In this document: positions 16,382-24,905 of the stretch, in pieces
Position numbering within the stretch: the first letter of the stretch is position 1
Layout: the number at the start of each line of letters is the position of its first letter
Assembly (NCBI RefSeq): GCF_048066115.1
Contig: NZ_JBLTYX010000008.1
Span: 199,771-263,770, forward strand
Length of the DNA: 64,000 nucleotides
From: Niveispirillum sp048066115
GTDB taxonomy: Bacteria > Pseudomonadota > Alphaproteobacteria > Azospirillales > Azospirillaceae
Direction of reading: 5' to 3'
Notes under the pieces: generated by a model
What the model was told of the DNA's origin: nothing
The model's input: the letters and a program-made list of their open reading frames with translations, nothing else
Database searches by the model: none
Position numbers and translations under genes: made by a program

Positions 16382-18679
16382 TCACTCCGCCGCTTCCGCC
16401 GCCATCACCGGCCCGCTCATCCCCACCGCCTTGCGATAGATCTCCAGCAGATCGGCCACATGTCGGTCGCCCGATCGCGTGTCGGACCAGAAGGCATTGT
16501 ACGCAGCCGTCCCTGCCGCCTGCATCCGCGTATCATCCTTGACCAGCAGCAGGCAGCGGGCCAGATCGTCGGCATCTCCGCTGCGGAAGCGCCAGCCGGT
16601 GACGCCATCCTCCACCCGTTCCGCCGCCGCCGTGATGTCACTGACGATGGCGGGCACGCCGCGTGCGGCTGCCTCCGACACGGTCAGGCCAAACGTCTCG
16701 TACCACAGGCTGGGGAACACCAGACAGCGGGCGCGCGACAGATAGGTCTGTATCTCCGCACTGCCCAGCCAGCCGGTGACCTTCATGCCGGGTATCGCTT
16801 CGATCTCCGCCCGCAAGGGACCTTCACCCACGAAGGTGACGGACAGGCCCAGTGTGGCCGCCGTCCTTGCCAGCAGGCGCACGCCCTTCTCCTCATCCAG
16901 CCGGCCCAGATAGAGGATCATGTCGTTCAGCGCCACGGGCGCCGGCACGGCGCGCGGCGCCTCCACCGGGTTGGGCAGGCGGTGGATGCGGGAATGGGGC
17001 GGCAGATAGGGCGACAGGATCGCGGCCGACCGTTCCGACAGGGCGATGTAATGCCCGACCGACGCCGGGAAGCGCCCGGCCAGCCGCTGGATCAGCCCCC
17101 GCGCCACCCGGAACAGCTTGTGCACATGCCGACGCTTGTCGCAGCGCGTGGCGATGCAACCGCCTGACAGGGCCTGTTGGGTGCAGGGCAGGGCGGTCTG
17201 ATAGTTGAAGAAGGCGCCGTTGGGGCAGGCGGGGAAGAAATCATGAAGGGTGCAGATCACCGGTACTCCCATCCGTTCCGCCATGCGTACCGGCGCCGTG
17301 GTCAGGGCCTTGGTATAGCCGTGCAGATGCACGATGGTACGATCGGCCGGCAAGGCACGCAGGATATCGGCCACCCGTTTCGCCGCCTTGCCGTTCCACA
17401 GGCCCTGCGGCACCGCGGACGGGTGCTTGCCGGCCTCCAGCAGCTCATGCTGGCCCAGGCAATGCACCTCCACCGGTGCGTCCCGCAGCGCGTCGCAGAC
17501 GGGGCCGACGGCGCCCACGAAAATCACTTTCACGCCGGATTGCGACAGGCGCACCGCCTCGTCGATGGCGACCTTGCTGGCCCCGCCCTGCACATGGCAG
17601 TAATCGTTCAGCATGACCACGGTCAGCTCGCCCGGCCCCCCGGGTGGCGGCGTTGTCGGCCGGCGGCCCAGGCGCTTGATCAGTTTGCGGCCCATGGCGA
17701 TGCCCGGCGCCTCCACGAACCGTTCCGCCAGGAAGGCCAGCGCCAGTACCAGCACCACGGTGATGGCCACACCCTCAAGCCCCGGCTCATAGATGCCGAA
17801 CAGCAGGAACAGCTGGATCATCGGCGCATGCAGCAGATAGACGCCGTAGGAGACATCCGCCTCCATCCGCAGCCGCGGCGTCAGCAGCGCCAGGAACACC
17901 ACCAATGCGGCCACCAGCAGCGGATAGATCAGCGGCGGGCGGCTGGTCAGCAGGGCCGTCACCACGGCACCCAGCACGATGGCGATCCCCAGCCCCACCC
18001 ATTTATTCTCCAGCCGCAGCATGTGGCGGTAACGATAGGCGGCCACGCCCAGGACGAAGAACTGCAACTGTCCGGGCAACTGCTTGGCCAGCGTATGATG
18101 GCCCGCCTGTTCGAACCCCCAATTATACAAAGCCGACGTCAGGAAGATCGCCACCAGCACGCCCACACCCCGGCGTTCGAACAGCCGCCAGAGGAAGGGG
18201 AGCATCAGGTAGAAGGCGAATTCGATCTTCAGGGTCCAGAGACTGGCATTGATGCTCTGCTCATACAGCCCGGTCAGCGCACCGGCCCCCACATCATATT
18301 GCAGGAAATTGGCGAAGGCGGCATTGGCCAACAGGTAGGTGCCCATGGAACCCAGATTGCCCATGATACCACCGGGCGCCAGACTGCCCAGGATCAGGGT
18401 CTGGGCGATGACCACGGTGATGTAGAGCGGGTAGATGCGGAAGAAGCGCTTGATGAAGAAGCGTTTCAGGTCGGGATCGCGGTCGAAACTGTTAGCGACC
18501 AGATAACCGCTGACCACGAAGAAACATTCCACCGCGAGGGCGGCGTAATTGAACGGCCAAGCCGGCGAATTGATGCCGATGAACAGTTTGTAGTGACCCA
18601 ACACCACCAGCAGGGCCAGGCCCAGGCGCAGGGGCGTGAAATTATTGTCCGCAAACTTATCATCGGCCTGCATGTTCAT
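16382..18679 (-). CDS. Fusion of acyltransferase-3 and GT4 glycosyltransferase
   Basis: A single 765-residue frame with two enzymes. Residues 1 to about 340 form a membrane acyltransferase-3 (OafA/NodX type) with about 10 helices, an early VVLGHYKLF histidine and FFVVSGYLVANSF. A Pro-rich linker (TTPPPGGPG) follows. Residues about 350-755 are a cytoplasmic GT-B glycosyltransferase of family 4 with ILYLGRLDEEKGVRLLA and SLWYETFGLTVSEAAARG containing the E-x7-E pair. It probably adds a sugar and an acyl group to the same EPS intermediate at the membrane. No frameshift is needed: the frame is continuous with GC-rich codon use throughout. It diverges from the flippase gene. Confidence 0.9.
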   Translation of the reverse strand: MNMQADDKFADNNFTPLRLGLALLVVLGHYKLFIGINSPAWPFNYAALAVECFFVVSGYLVANSFDRDPDLKRFFIKRFFRIYPLYITVVIAQTLILGSLAPGGIMGNLGSMGTYLLANAAFANFLQYDVGAGALTGLYEQSINASLWTLKIEFAFYLMLPFLWRLFERRGVGVLVAIFLTSALYNWGFEQAGHHTLAKQLPGQLQFFVLGVAAYRYRHMLRLENKWVGLGIAIVLGAVVTALLTSRPPLIYPLLVAALVVFLALLTPRLRMEADVSYGVYLLHAPMIQLFLLFGIYEPGLEGVAITVVLVLALAFLAERFVEAPGIAMGRKLIKRLGRRPTTPPPGGPGELTVVMLNDYCHVQGGASKVAIDEAVRLSQSGVKVIFVGAVGPVCDALRDAPVEVHCLGQHELLEAGKHPSAVPQGLWNGKAAKRVADILRALPADRTIVHLHGYTKALTTAPVRMAERMGVPVICTLHDFFPACPNGAFFNYQTALPCTQQALSGGCIATRCDKRRHVHKLFRVARGLIQRLAGRFPASVGHYIALSERSAAILSPYLPPHSRIHRLPNPVEAPRAVPAPVALNDMILYLGRLDEEKGVRLLARTAATLGLSVTFVGEGPLRAEIEAIPGMKVTGWLGSAEIQTYLSRARCLVFPSLWYETFGLTVSEAAARGVPAIVSDITAAAERVEDGVTGWRFRSGDADDLARCLLLVKDDTRMQAAGTAAYNAFWSDTRSGDRHVADLLEIYRKAVGMSGPVMAAEAAE

Positions 18680-18796
18680 GTCGCCAATCCAGATTGTCGC
18701 GGATAAGTGCCGTTACTTCGATGCACCTGCGAACGGCGCAGTGATGCAAAAGTTCCGTCTGTCCTCAATTATTCGGGCATGTGCGTAAATGCGTGT

Positions 18797-18814
18797 TGTG
18801 ACCTTGCTGTGACC
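18797..18814 (+). promoter_or_regulatory. Perfect 7-4-7 direct repeat TGTGACC upstream of the flippase gene
   Basis: TGTGACC (18797-18803), TTGC, TGTGACC (18808-18814). Both halves are identical and one helical turn apart (11 bp). It lies in the divergent promoter between the acyltransferase fusion and the flippase, 68 nt before the flippase ATG. Related copies occur at 12433 and 28073. Confidence 0.45.
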
Positions 18815-18881
18815 CGCTTTTTTGCATGATACGCGCGCGATTTCCCGATGTTATGCCAGGGGAGAACAGGACGGGACCATC

Positions 18882-20246
18882 ATGACCCAGGAAAATACGG
18901 TTTCCGTGCCGGGCCGGTTGTCATTGTCGCCCCTGGTGCAGATGCGCCGGCTGCGCGACGGTCTGGCGGCACGGCCCTTCCTGCGCAACGTTTCCATCAT
19001 GCTGTCGGGCGCGGCCGGCGGACAGTTGATCAGCCTGTTGCTGGCGCCTGTCCTGACCCGGCTCTATTCCCCGCAGCAATTCGGCATCCTCAGCGTCTAT
19101 CTGGCCGCCCTGACCATGCTGACGGTCATCGCCTCCCTGCGCTATGAACTGGCCTTGCCGCTGGTCCGCCGGCAGGGGGATGCGATCAACCTGACCTTCG
19201 TCTGCCTATGCGTGCTGACGGCCACCACGACCCTGCTGGGGGTGGCGGTGTTCACCGTGCCCGATGTGATGGTGCATGATCTGTGGCCGGTGCCGCTGGA
19301 GGGTGGGCAGCTCACCCTTTACCGCTGGTTGTTCATCATCGGCTATGCCTGTCTGGGCGGCTATTACATCGCTTTGCAGCTGGCCACGCGGGCAGGGGAC
19401 TTCCCCGCCATCGCCAAGACGCGGCTGGCGCAGGGGCTGGTCGGGCCGGGCAGCCAGATCGGGCTGGCCCTGGTCGGTGCCGCGACGCCTGGCCTGCTGG
19501 CAGGGTCCGTCCTGGGACAGTCGGCGGGCACGCTGGGCCTGTTCGGCACGGTGCTGAACCGCCGGCGGCTGCGGCTGCTGTCCTGGCGGCGCATGCGGAT
19601 GCTGGCCAACCGCTATATCCGCTTCCCGCTGATCGCCAGTTGGGCCGCCCTGATCGACGCGGCGGGCAGCAGCCAGCTGCTGTACCTGCTGGTCGGGCTG
19701 TTCTATTCGCCCTATATCGCCGGCTTCATCTTCCTGGTGGAACGGGTGGTGTCGCGGCCGCTGGCCATCGTCGGCACCTCCATCCTGCAGGTCTATATCG
19801 GGGAGGCCGGCAAGATCGCCGCCACCGATCCCGCCCGGCTGATGCGCCGGTTCCGCCAGGTCGTGTCGCGACAGTTCATGTTGGCACTGGCCTGGGCGGT
19901 CGCCGCCAACATCGCCGCCACCTTCTTCTTCGCCGCCGTGTTCGGACCCGAATGGCAGGATGGCGTGTTGTATCTGCGTGCCATGAGCATCGGCTATCTG
20001 GCCCAGGCCCTGGTGCAGCCCGTGTTCCACACCTTGCAGCTTCTGGAAAAGCAGGCGATGGCGGCGGGCTGGCAGGTGGGGCGCCTGTGCCTGACCGTGG
20101 CGGTGTTCATGGGCGGGTATGGCCTGGGGCTGGAACCGCATTGGGTGATCACGGGCTACAGCGCGGCGCAGGCCGTCTGCTGTCTGGCCCTGCTGGGGCT
20201 GATGGCGCGTGCCATCGGCCAGCGACAGAAGGGGTTTGAGGGATGA
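18882..20246 (+). CDS. Polysaccharide flippase (Wzx/MATE-like)
   Basis: A 454-residue polytopic protein of the MOP superfamily that would flip lipid-linked EPS repeat units across the inner membrane. About 12 transmembrane helices are visible. The N-terminal SIMLSGAAGGQLISLLLAP and LTRLYSPQQFGILSVYLA are typical of the Wzx/PST family, where a Y-x-P-x-x-F-G motif marks the first loop. The start at ATG 18882 was chosen; the upstream extension (18822) is polar and unlike the family. The stop overlaps the next small gene by ATGA. Confidence 0.88.
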   Translation: MTQENTVSVPGRLSLSPLVQMRRLRDGLAARPFLRNVSIMLSGAAGGQLISLLLAPVLTRLYSPQQFGILSVYLAALTMLTVIASLRYELALPLVRRQGDAINLTFVCLCVLTATTTLLGVAVFTVPDVMVHDLWPVPLEGGQLTLYRWLFIIGYACLGGYYIALQLATRAGDFPAIAKTRLAQGLVGPGSQIGLALVGAATPGLLAGSVLGQSAGTLGLFGTVLNRRRLRLLSWRRMRMLANRYIRFPLIASWAALIDAAGSSQLLYLLVGLFYSPYIAGFIFLVERVVSRPLAIVGTSILQVYIGEAGKIAATDPARLMRRFRQVVSRQFMLALAWAVAANIAATFFFAAVFGPEWQDGVLYLRAMSIGYLAQALVQPVFHTLQLLEKQAMAAGWQVGRLCLTVAVFMGGYGLGLEPHWVITGYSAAQAVCCLALLGLMARAIGQRQKGFEG

Positions 20247-20617
20247 AGCGCATCGGCTTGATGCTGGTGGGGGCGTTTTTGCTGGCCGGTCCGGCGGCGG
20301 CGGCACCCTATTGCGTGAAGGTCACCGGCATTCCCGACCAGTGCCTCTATGTCGACCCCGTCTCCTGCCAGCGCGAGGCCAATCGCGCCGGCGGCCGCTG
20401 CACCACCAATGCGCGGGAGTTCGAGGCGCCGGTGGCGGCCCAGCCCTATTGCCTGGCGACCGCCGGCAATGTCATGTCCTGCGTCTATGCCGTCCATGCC
20501 GATTGCGAGACCGACGCCAAGCGCCAAGGCGGCACCTGCATCGCCTCTAAACGCCCGGCCAGTCCCCAGCCGGTCGCCCAGCCGGGACAGGACCCGTTCG
20601 CGGTGACGCGGCCGTGA
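20243..20617 (+). CDS. Small exported protein with two Cys-rich repeats (DUF3551-like)
   Basis: A 124-residue protein with a clear signal peptide ending near AGPAAAAPY. The mature part holds two tandem copies of about 35 residues: YCVKVTGIPDQCLYVDPVSC with GGRCTTN (22-56), and YCLATAGNVMSCVYAVHADC with GGTCIAS (69-101). Each has four cysteines with the same spacing, so two disulphides per repeat are likely. The pattern resembles DUF3551, common in alphaproteobacteria and of unknown function. It starts inside the flippase stop (ATGA), so it is coupled to EPS export and probably works in the periplasm. Confidence 0.75.
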   Translation: MKRIGLMLVGAFLLAGPAAAAPYCVKVTGIPDQCLYVDPVSCQREANRAGGRCTTNAREFEAPVAAQPYCLATAGNVMSCVYAVHADCETDAKRQGGTCIASKRPASPQPVAQPGQDPFAVTRP

Positions 20618-20670
20618 ACCCATGAATTGTTGTGGTAGCTGGTGGGTGGCGTTGGCGCTATCCTGGTTCC

Positions 20671-20982
20671 ATGAGAGCGGTTGTCCTTCTGATCCCGTTG
20701 CTGGCGGCAGGCTGCGATCTGGCGGCGAACTCTTTCGAAGTTCAAGCTGTCGGCGCAGCATCAGCGGAGCTTATCCTTTGCGGACAGTCTACTCCGCTTA
20801 AGCGGGCGGGGGAGACGTTTACCGCCACGCTTTCGATTCGCTGTGAAGGTAGTGGCGCCATCAAGATCAGCTTCCCTGACCAACTTCCCTTAAACTGCCC
20901 GATCGGTTATGTGACGCCCGGAATGGACCAGCGCTTCAAGTTCAAGGTTGAAGGCGGTCGGTGCGAGGCATCCGACACATAG
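20671..20982 (+). CDS. Small putative lipoprotein, unknown function
   Basis: A 103-residue protein with a short signal peptide and lipobox LAAGC near residues 12-16, so it is predicted to be lipid-anchored. The remainder is a small beta-rich domain with three further cysteines (LILCGQ, IRCEGSG, LNCPIG) and one near the C-terminus. Codon use is less GC-biased than that of its neighbours (for example ctt, gaa, aag), a possible sign of recent acquisition. No family is recognised. It follows the Cys-rich gene by 53 nt and may be on the same transcript. Confidence 0.6.
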   Translation: MRAVVLLIPLLAAGCDLAANSFEVQAVGAASAELILCGQSTPLKRAGETFTATLSIRCEGSGAIKISFPDQLPLNCPIGYVTPGMDQRFKFKVEGGRCEASDT

Positions 20983-21059
20983 CTTTTGGATTGCCGGTAC
21001 TGTGTTCAGGCTTTCGATGACCTGACAGGCTCTCCCCCATCAAGGTGGAAGGGATGACC

Positions 21060-23006
21060 CTACGGCACATCCACCAGATTGGGAATGAACCGACCATAGC
21101 CCCGCTGCGGGAAGCCGGAGACGGGGATGGCGGCACGCAGGGTGCTGGCCAGGCCCACAGTGGCGTCGCGGCCGACATAGACCTGATACCGGCTGCCGGT
21201 GCGCAGAGATTCCTCGATGAAGCTGGCCGACAGCCAGGAACTGCTGTTGATGAAGGTCGGCACCGTGGCAGGGGCCCCATCGCGCACCACATAGACCAGC
21301 CCGCCGAAAATGTCGCTGCGCGCGCCCTCGCGATTATCCAGCACGGTGCAGACCCCTTCGGTCTTCAGCCCCAGGATGGAAAGCGGGCTGCCGCGATTGA
21401 TGATGCGGGTCGTCGTGCCCTCGCTGTTGAACTGGCGGGCGAAGACCGGCTGGGCGCCGGTGATGCGCAGCAAGCCGCAGCACATGTTCTCCAGGAACGC
21501 CTTGCCGCCGCCGACCTTGCGATCCAGCATGGTGGTGCCGGCCGTAACGATGTCGCGCATGACGATGTCGCGCGTGCCCGACAGTTCGATCGCCACCTGT
21601 TCGCCCAGATTGGTATTGTCGAACGCCAGCCGTTCGACGAACAAGGGCTGCCCTGCCGTGGCCGCGCGGAACATGCCGGTTGAGCGCAGGAAGGTGGGCT
21701 TGCGGTTCAGGATGCGGATGGTGGAATTCATGCCGACAATTCGCACCAGCCCCGCCGGTACATCCACCACATCGCTCAGCGAATAGGTGCCCTTGGGCAG
21801 ATAGACGACGGACGCCCCGGACGCGAAGGCGGCGCGCAGCGCCGGGGTGGCATCCTGGGCCGGATCGCCCGTGGCGCCGAACCTTGCCACGCTGACCCAT
21901 TGGTTGGCCGGTGCCTCCGGTGTGGCGGGCGCATCCTCAAACGGGGTGCGCCAGATCGGCGCCGTCGCCAACTGCCAGCCGCTACGGCCCTGCAGGATGC
22001 CATTATGGATGTTCCCGGCCAGGGACAGGCCGCGCACGCTGACGAACCCGTCATTGCGGATCAGCGCCGTCAGGCCCGGTACGGGGGCCGTGCCGCCCTC
22101 GATGGCCAGGAACCCCTTGTCGCCGCTGTTGATGATGGCCGGCGCCGTCCCCTCCACCACCAGGTTGCGGATGGTCAGCGCATTCTGGCTGTTGGAGATG
22201 GCGGCCTGGGTCTGGTTGCGCAGCTTGATATGTTCGAAGGTCAGGCCGTATTCGGTCTGTGCCGTGGCGATGCCGGTGGCGAACCCGTCGATGGTCAGGT
22301 TGCGCACCATGGTCGGCCCCGGCCATTTGCGGGTCATGGACAGGCCGACGGCCCCGCTGCCCGCACCGGCCTTCAGCGTGACATGGCGGATGGCGCCGGT
22401 ATTGTTGCCCAGATAGTCGATGGCGACGGCGCCAGGATTGCCTCTGCCGACATCGATGGTCATGTTCTCCACGAAATTCATATAGGCGTCGTTGCCTTCG
22501 CCCCTTCCCAGATAATCCTTGCCGCCATCTGCCGCCCCGCCGCGCAATAGCTTGGACGTGGTGAAGATCACCGCCTGCGGGCGCTGCGGATCGCCATAGC
22601 CGGGCGCATTGTCGGCCAGCTTCAGCACCGTTCCCGTCTCCGACTGCCCGATCAGGACGAAGCCGGAGCCGAAATTACCATTGGCATAGCGTTTCACCAG
22701 CGGGGCGGAGATGCGGTAGGTGCCGTCGGGCACGAACACCATCTTGTCCTGCCAGAACAGGGTGCCGGTATCGGCACCGCTGGCCGCCAGGGCCGCCAGA
22801 AAGGCGGCGGTATCGTCGGTGCGCCCATCGCCGCGCGCCCCGAAATTGCGTACGTTCAAGGCGCTGCTGTCGGCCGGATAGGTTTCCGCGTTGGCACCGC
22901 CCGCAGGTGCCAGAAGCAGCAGGAAAGCGAGGGGCAGTGCGTGACTATTCCGCCGCCACCGCCAGGCCAGCCCCCGTAAGGGCGAAATAGTGTCGTTCGT
23001 AATCAT
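21060..23006 (-). CDS. Exported double beta-helix protein (pectate lyase superfamily)
   Basis: A 648-residue protein with an N-terminal signal (hydrophobic LPLAFLLLLAPAGGANA, residues 24-40). It has two repeats of the pectate-lyase-superfamily N-cap: LNVRNFGARGDGRTDDTAAF (50-69) and VSVARFGATGDPAQDATPAL near 367-386, each followed by parallel beta-helix coils. It likely acts in the periplasm or outside on the EPS, as a lyase, hydrolase or epimerase, or as a binding scaffold; no catalytic set can be named. Its start overlaps the glycosyltransferase gene by 62 nt and no better internal start is seen, so it is the last gene of the EPS operon. Confidence 0.78.
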   Translation of the reverse strand: MITNDTISPLRGLAWRWRRNSHALPLAFLLLLAPAGGANAETYPADSSALNVRNFGARGDGRTDDTAAFLAALAASGADTGTLFWQDKMVFVPDGTYRISAPLVKRYANGNFGSGFVLIGQSETGTVLKLADNAPGYGDPQRPQAVIFTTSKLLRGGAADGGKDYLGRGEGNDAYMNFVENMTIDVGRGNPGAVAIDYLGNNTGAIRHVTLKAGAGSGAVGLSMTRKWPGPTMVRNLTIDGFATGIATAQTEYGLTFEHIKLRNQTQAAISNSQNALTIRNLVVEGTAPAIINSGDKGFLAIEGGTAPVPGLTALIRNDGFVSVRGLSLAGNIHNGILQGRSGWQLATAPIWRTPFEDAPATPEAPANQWVSVARFGATGDPAQDATPALRAAFASGASVVYLPKGTYSLSDVVDVPAGLVRIVGMNSTIRILNRKPTFLRSTGMFRAATAGQPLFVERLAFDNTNLGEQVAIELSGTRDIVMRDIVTAGTTMLDRKVGGGKAFLENMCCGLLRITGAQPVFARQFNSEGTTTRIINRGSPLSILGLKTEGVCTVLDNREGARSDIFGGLVYVVRDGAPATVPTFINSSSWLSASFIEESLRTGSRYQVYVGRDATVGLASTLRAAIPVSGFPQRGYGRFIPNLVDVP

Positions 23007-24195
23007 CGATCATGCGCTCCAGGCTGAAGCGTTGTGCCAATGCAGCCGACGCATCGGGCAGCATGGGCAGGGCGTCCGGATCGCGGGCCAGGCGCGCCAT
23101 GATCGAAGCCAAAGCACCCGCATCGCCGGGAGGAAACAGGAAGCCGGTGCGGCCGGGTTCAACGAATTCCGGAATGCCGCCAATATCGCTGCCCACCAGG
23201 CTCAGCCCATAGGCCGCCGCCTCCACGATGGTCACTGGCGCATTCTCATACCAGAGCGAGGGCAGCAGCAGGTGGCCCGCCCGGGCCAGCGCCTCGGCCT
23301 TGGCCGGCCCGTCCAGGAAACCCAGATAGCGGATGCGCGGATCGGCCGCCGCCGCTGCCCGCACCTTGTCCTCCAGCACGCCCTTGCCGGCGATGGCCAG
23401 TTCCACGGGCAGGTCAGCCGGCAGGCGGGCCATGGCGTCCAGCACCGTCTCCACGCCCTTTTCCACCGTCAGGCGGGTCAGCATCAGGAAACGGCTGGCG
23501 GCCTCCGGCGGGCGCTGGCGGCGGATCTCGGCGGCATCGGGGGGCAGGGGGATGCCGTTATGCACGACGGTACCGGCGCCGGCCTGCAACCCCGCCTTCC
23601 GGTGCATCTCCAAGAGGAAACGCGACGGGCTGGCGAACAGGTCGACATGGCGGGTGGTGCGGACATGCCAGTGGCGGAACAGCCGGCAATGGGCGCGCGG
23701 CTTCGTGCACAGCTTCCAGTCGGCCGTCAGCATGAACGCGCGGGGGCACATCAGATGGTAATCATGCGCCGTGTGGATCACCGGCACGCCTTCCTGTTTC
23801 GCCCTCGCCCAGATGGCGGCGGAGAAACCGTCGATCAGGTGGCTGTGCATCACGTCGGGCCGATCCTTTTCCAGGATGGCGCCCAGCCTTTCAGCTGCCT
23901 CGCGGTTCCAGGCATCCTTGGCGTGCCAAAGCCATTTCTTCGGGCCGGACTTCAGCGAGCGTTCGAACGACCAGTAGAGATTGGGCGGGAAGAAGCGGAT
24001 CACCTCCACCCCGTTCTGCGTCTCTACCGGATAGGGTTCCATCTCCGGCCCACAGGTGGAGACGACCGTCACCCGGTGCCCGCGCTTCACCAGCCCTTCG
24101 GCCAGGAAGGCGACGATGCGCTCCGCCCCGCCCGCCATCAGGGGCGGGTAGAGGTTGTTCACCACCATGACATGCAAGGGAACGGCCCTCATCAC
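22945..24195 (-). CDS. GT4-family glycosyltransferase
   Basis: A 416-residue cytoplasmic GT-B glycosyltransferase adding one sugar to the lipid-linked EPS unit. The N-terminal NNLYPPLMAGGAERIVAFLA (13-32) is the acceptor-domain glycine loop. The C-terminal domain has FLMLTRLTVEKGVETVLDAM and SLWYENAPVTIVEAAAYG with the E-x7-E pair. The ATG overlaps the stop of the upstream ATPase-like gene (ATGA). The donor sugar cannot be told from sequence. Confidence 0.9.
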   Translation of the reverse strand: MMRAVPLHVMVVNNLYPPLMAGGAERIVAFLAEGLVKRGHRVTVVSTCGPEMEPYPVETQNGVEVIRFFPPNLYWSFERSLKSGPKKWLWHAKDAWNREAAERLGAILEKDRPDVMHSHLIDGFSAAIWARAKQEGVPVIHTAHDYHLMCPRAFMLTADWKLCTKPRAHCRLFRHWHVRTTRHVDLFASPSRFLLEMHRKAGLQAGAGTVVHNGIPLPPDAAEIRRQRPPEAASRFLMLTRLTVEKGVETVLDAMARLPADLPVELAIAGKGVLEDKVRAAAAADPRIRYLGFLDGPAKAEALARAGHLLLPSLWYENAPVTIVEAAAYGLSLVGSDIGGIPEFVEPGRTGFLFPPGDAGALASIMARLARDPDALPMLPDASAALAQRFSLERMIDDYERHYFALTGAGLAVAAE

Positions 24196-24905
24196 AGCAG
24201 CTGGGCCATCCAGCCCGGCATATGGTTCTGACGGTCATGCAGCACGGCACCCAGGATGGGCCGGTTGCAGCGGGCCAGCAGTTCGCGCAGCCGGATGGCG
24301 GAGGACCGGCGGGTCTGCTCCGCCTCGATCACCACGATGTTGCCGTCGACATGGCCCGACAGGATGGCGCCCAGCGGTTCGGCATCGGCCGGCGGGGCGA
24401 CCACCAGCACCATGTCGAAATGCCGGCAGAAATGGTCGATATGCTCGGCGATCTCGTCGGTCTTGGCGGCGGATACGCCGCGCCCGGGCCAAGCGCGAAG
24501 ATCGGCCATGTACATCTCATGGTCGGGGATCTTCATCAGTTCCGGCTGACGCGACAGCGCCCGGATCACCCCGTCGCCGCCGGGATCGGCGGATGCCTGC
24601 GGCCAGGGCGTCCAGGGCTGGCGGGTGCAGTTCAGCACCAGCATCTTCTTGCCCAGGATGGAACTGGCGGCCCAGGCCATGTCCAGCGCGATTTCCGAGG
24701 CGCCGGGGCCGGCGGATGCCGCCAGGAACTGCACGGCCATGCCGCGATCGGGTGCCAGGACGGCGTCCACCTCCAGGTAAAGCTCGATCAGGTCCACCAT
24801 GGCGAGATCCTCCGGCACGGGCCAGTCAACCTCCCGGACCTGATGGTCGATCCAGGGCGGGGGCGGTTCGTGGAAGGGTTCCGGGGCGATGTTGAATTTC
24901 GTCAT
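24192..24905 (-). CDS. Degenerate CpsD/Wzc-like ATPase (pseudo tyrosine kinase)
   Basis: A 237-residue cytoplasmic protein with the P-loop fold order of bacterial tyrosine kinases and their EPS partners. Where Walker A should read G-x4-G-K-[ST] it has SAGPGASEIAL (near 64-74), with no lysine. Where the A' motif should have an aspartate it has MLVLNCTR. The B-like strand FDMVLVVAPP retains one Asp. No tyrosine cluster is present at the C-terminus. It probably no longer hydrolyses ATP and may act as a structural partner of the chain-length protein, whose gene it overlaps (stop-start ATGA at 24902-24905). Confidence 0.75.
   Translation of the reverse strand: MTKFNIAPEPFHEPPPPWIDHQVREVDWPVPEDLAMVDLIELYLEVDAVLAPDRGMAVQFLAASAGPGASEIALDMAWAASSILGKKMLVLNCTRQPWTPWPQASADPGGDGVIRALSRQPELMKIPDHEMYMADLRAWPGRGVSAAKTDEIAEHIDHFCRHFDMVLVVAPPADAEPLGAILSGHVDGNIVVIEAEQTRRSSAIRLRELLARCNRPILGAVLHDRQNHMPGWMAQLL

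Noticed and set aside
18797..18814. Reading the TGTGA sequences as CRP sites
   Set aside because: CRP sites are inverted (TGTGA-N6-TCACA). These are direct repeats 11 bp apart, which fits OmpR-type binding better.
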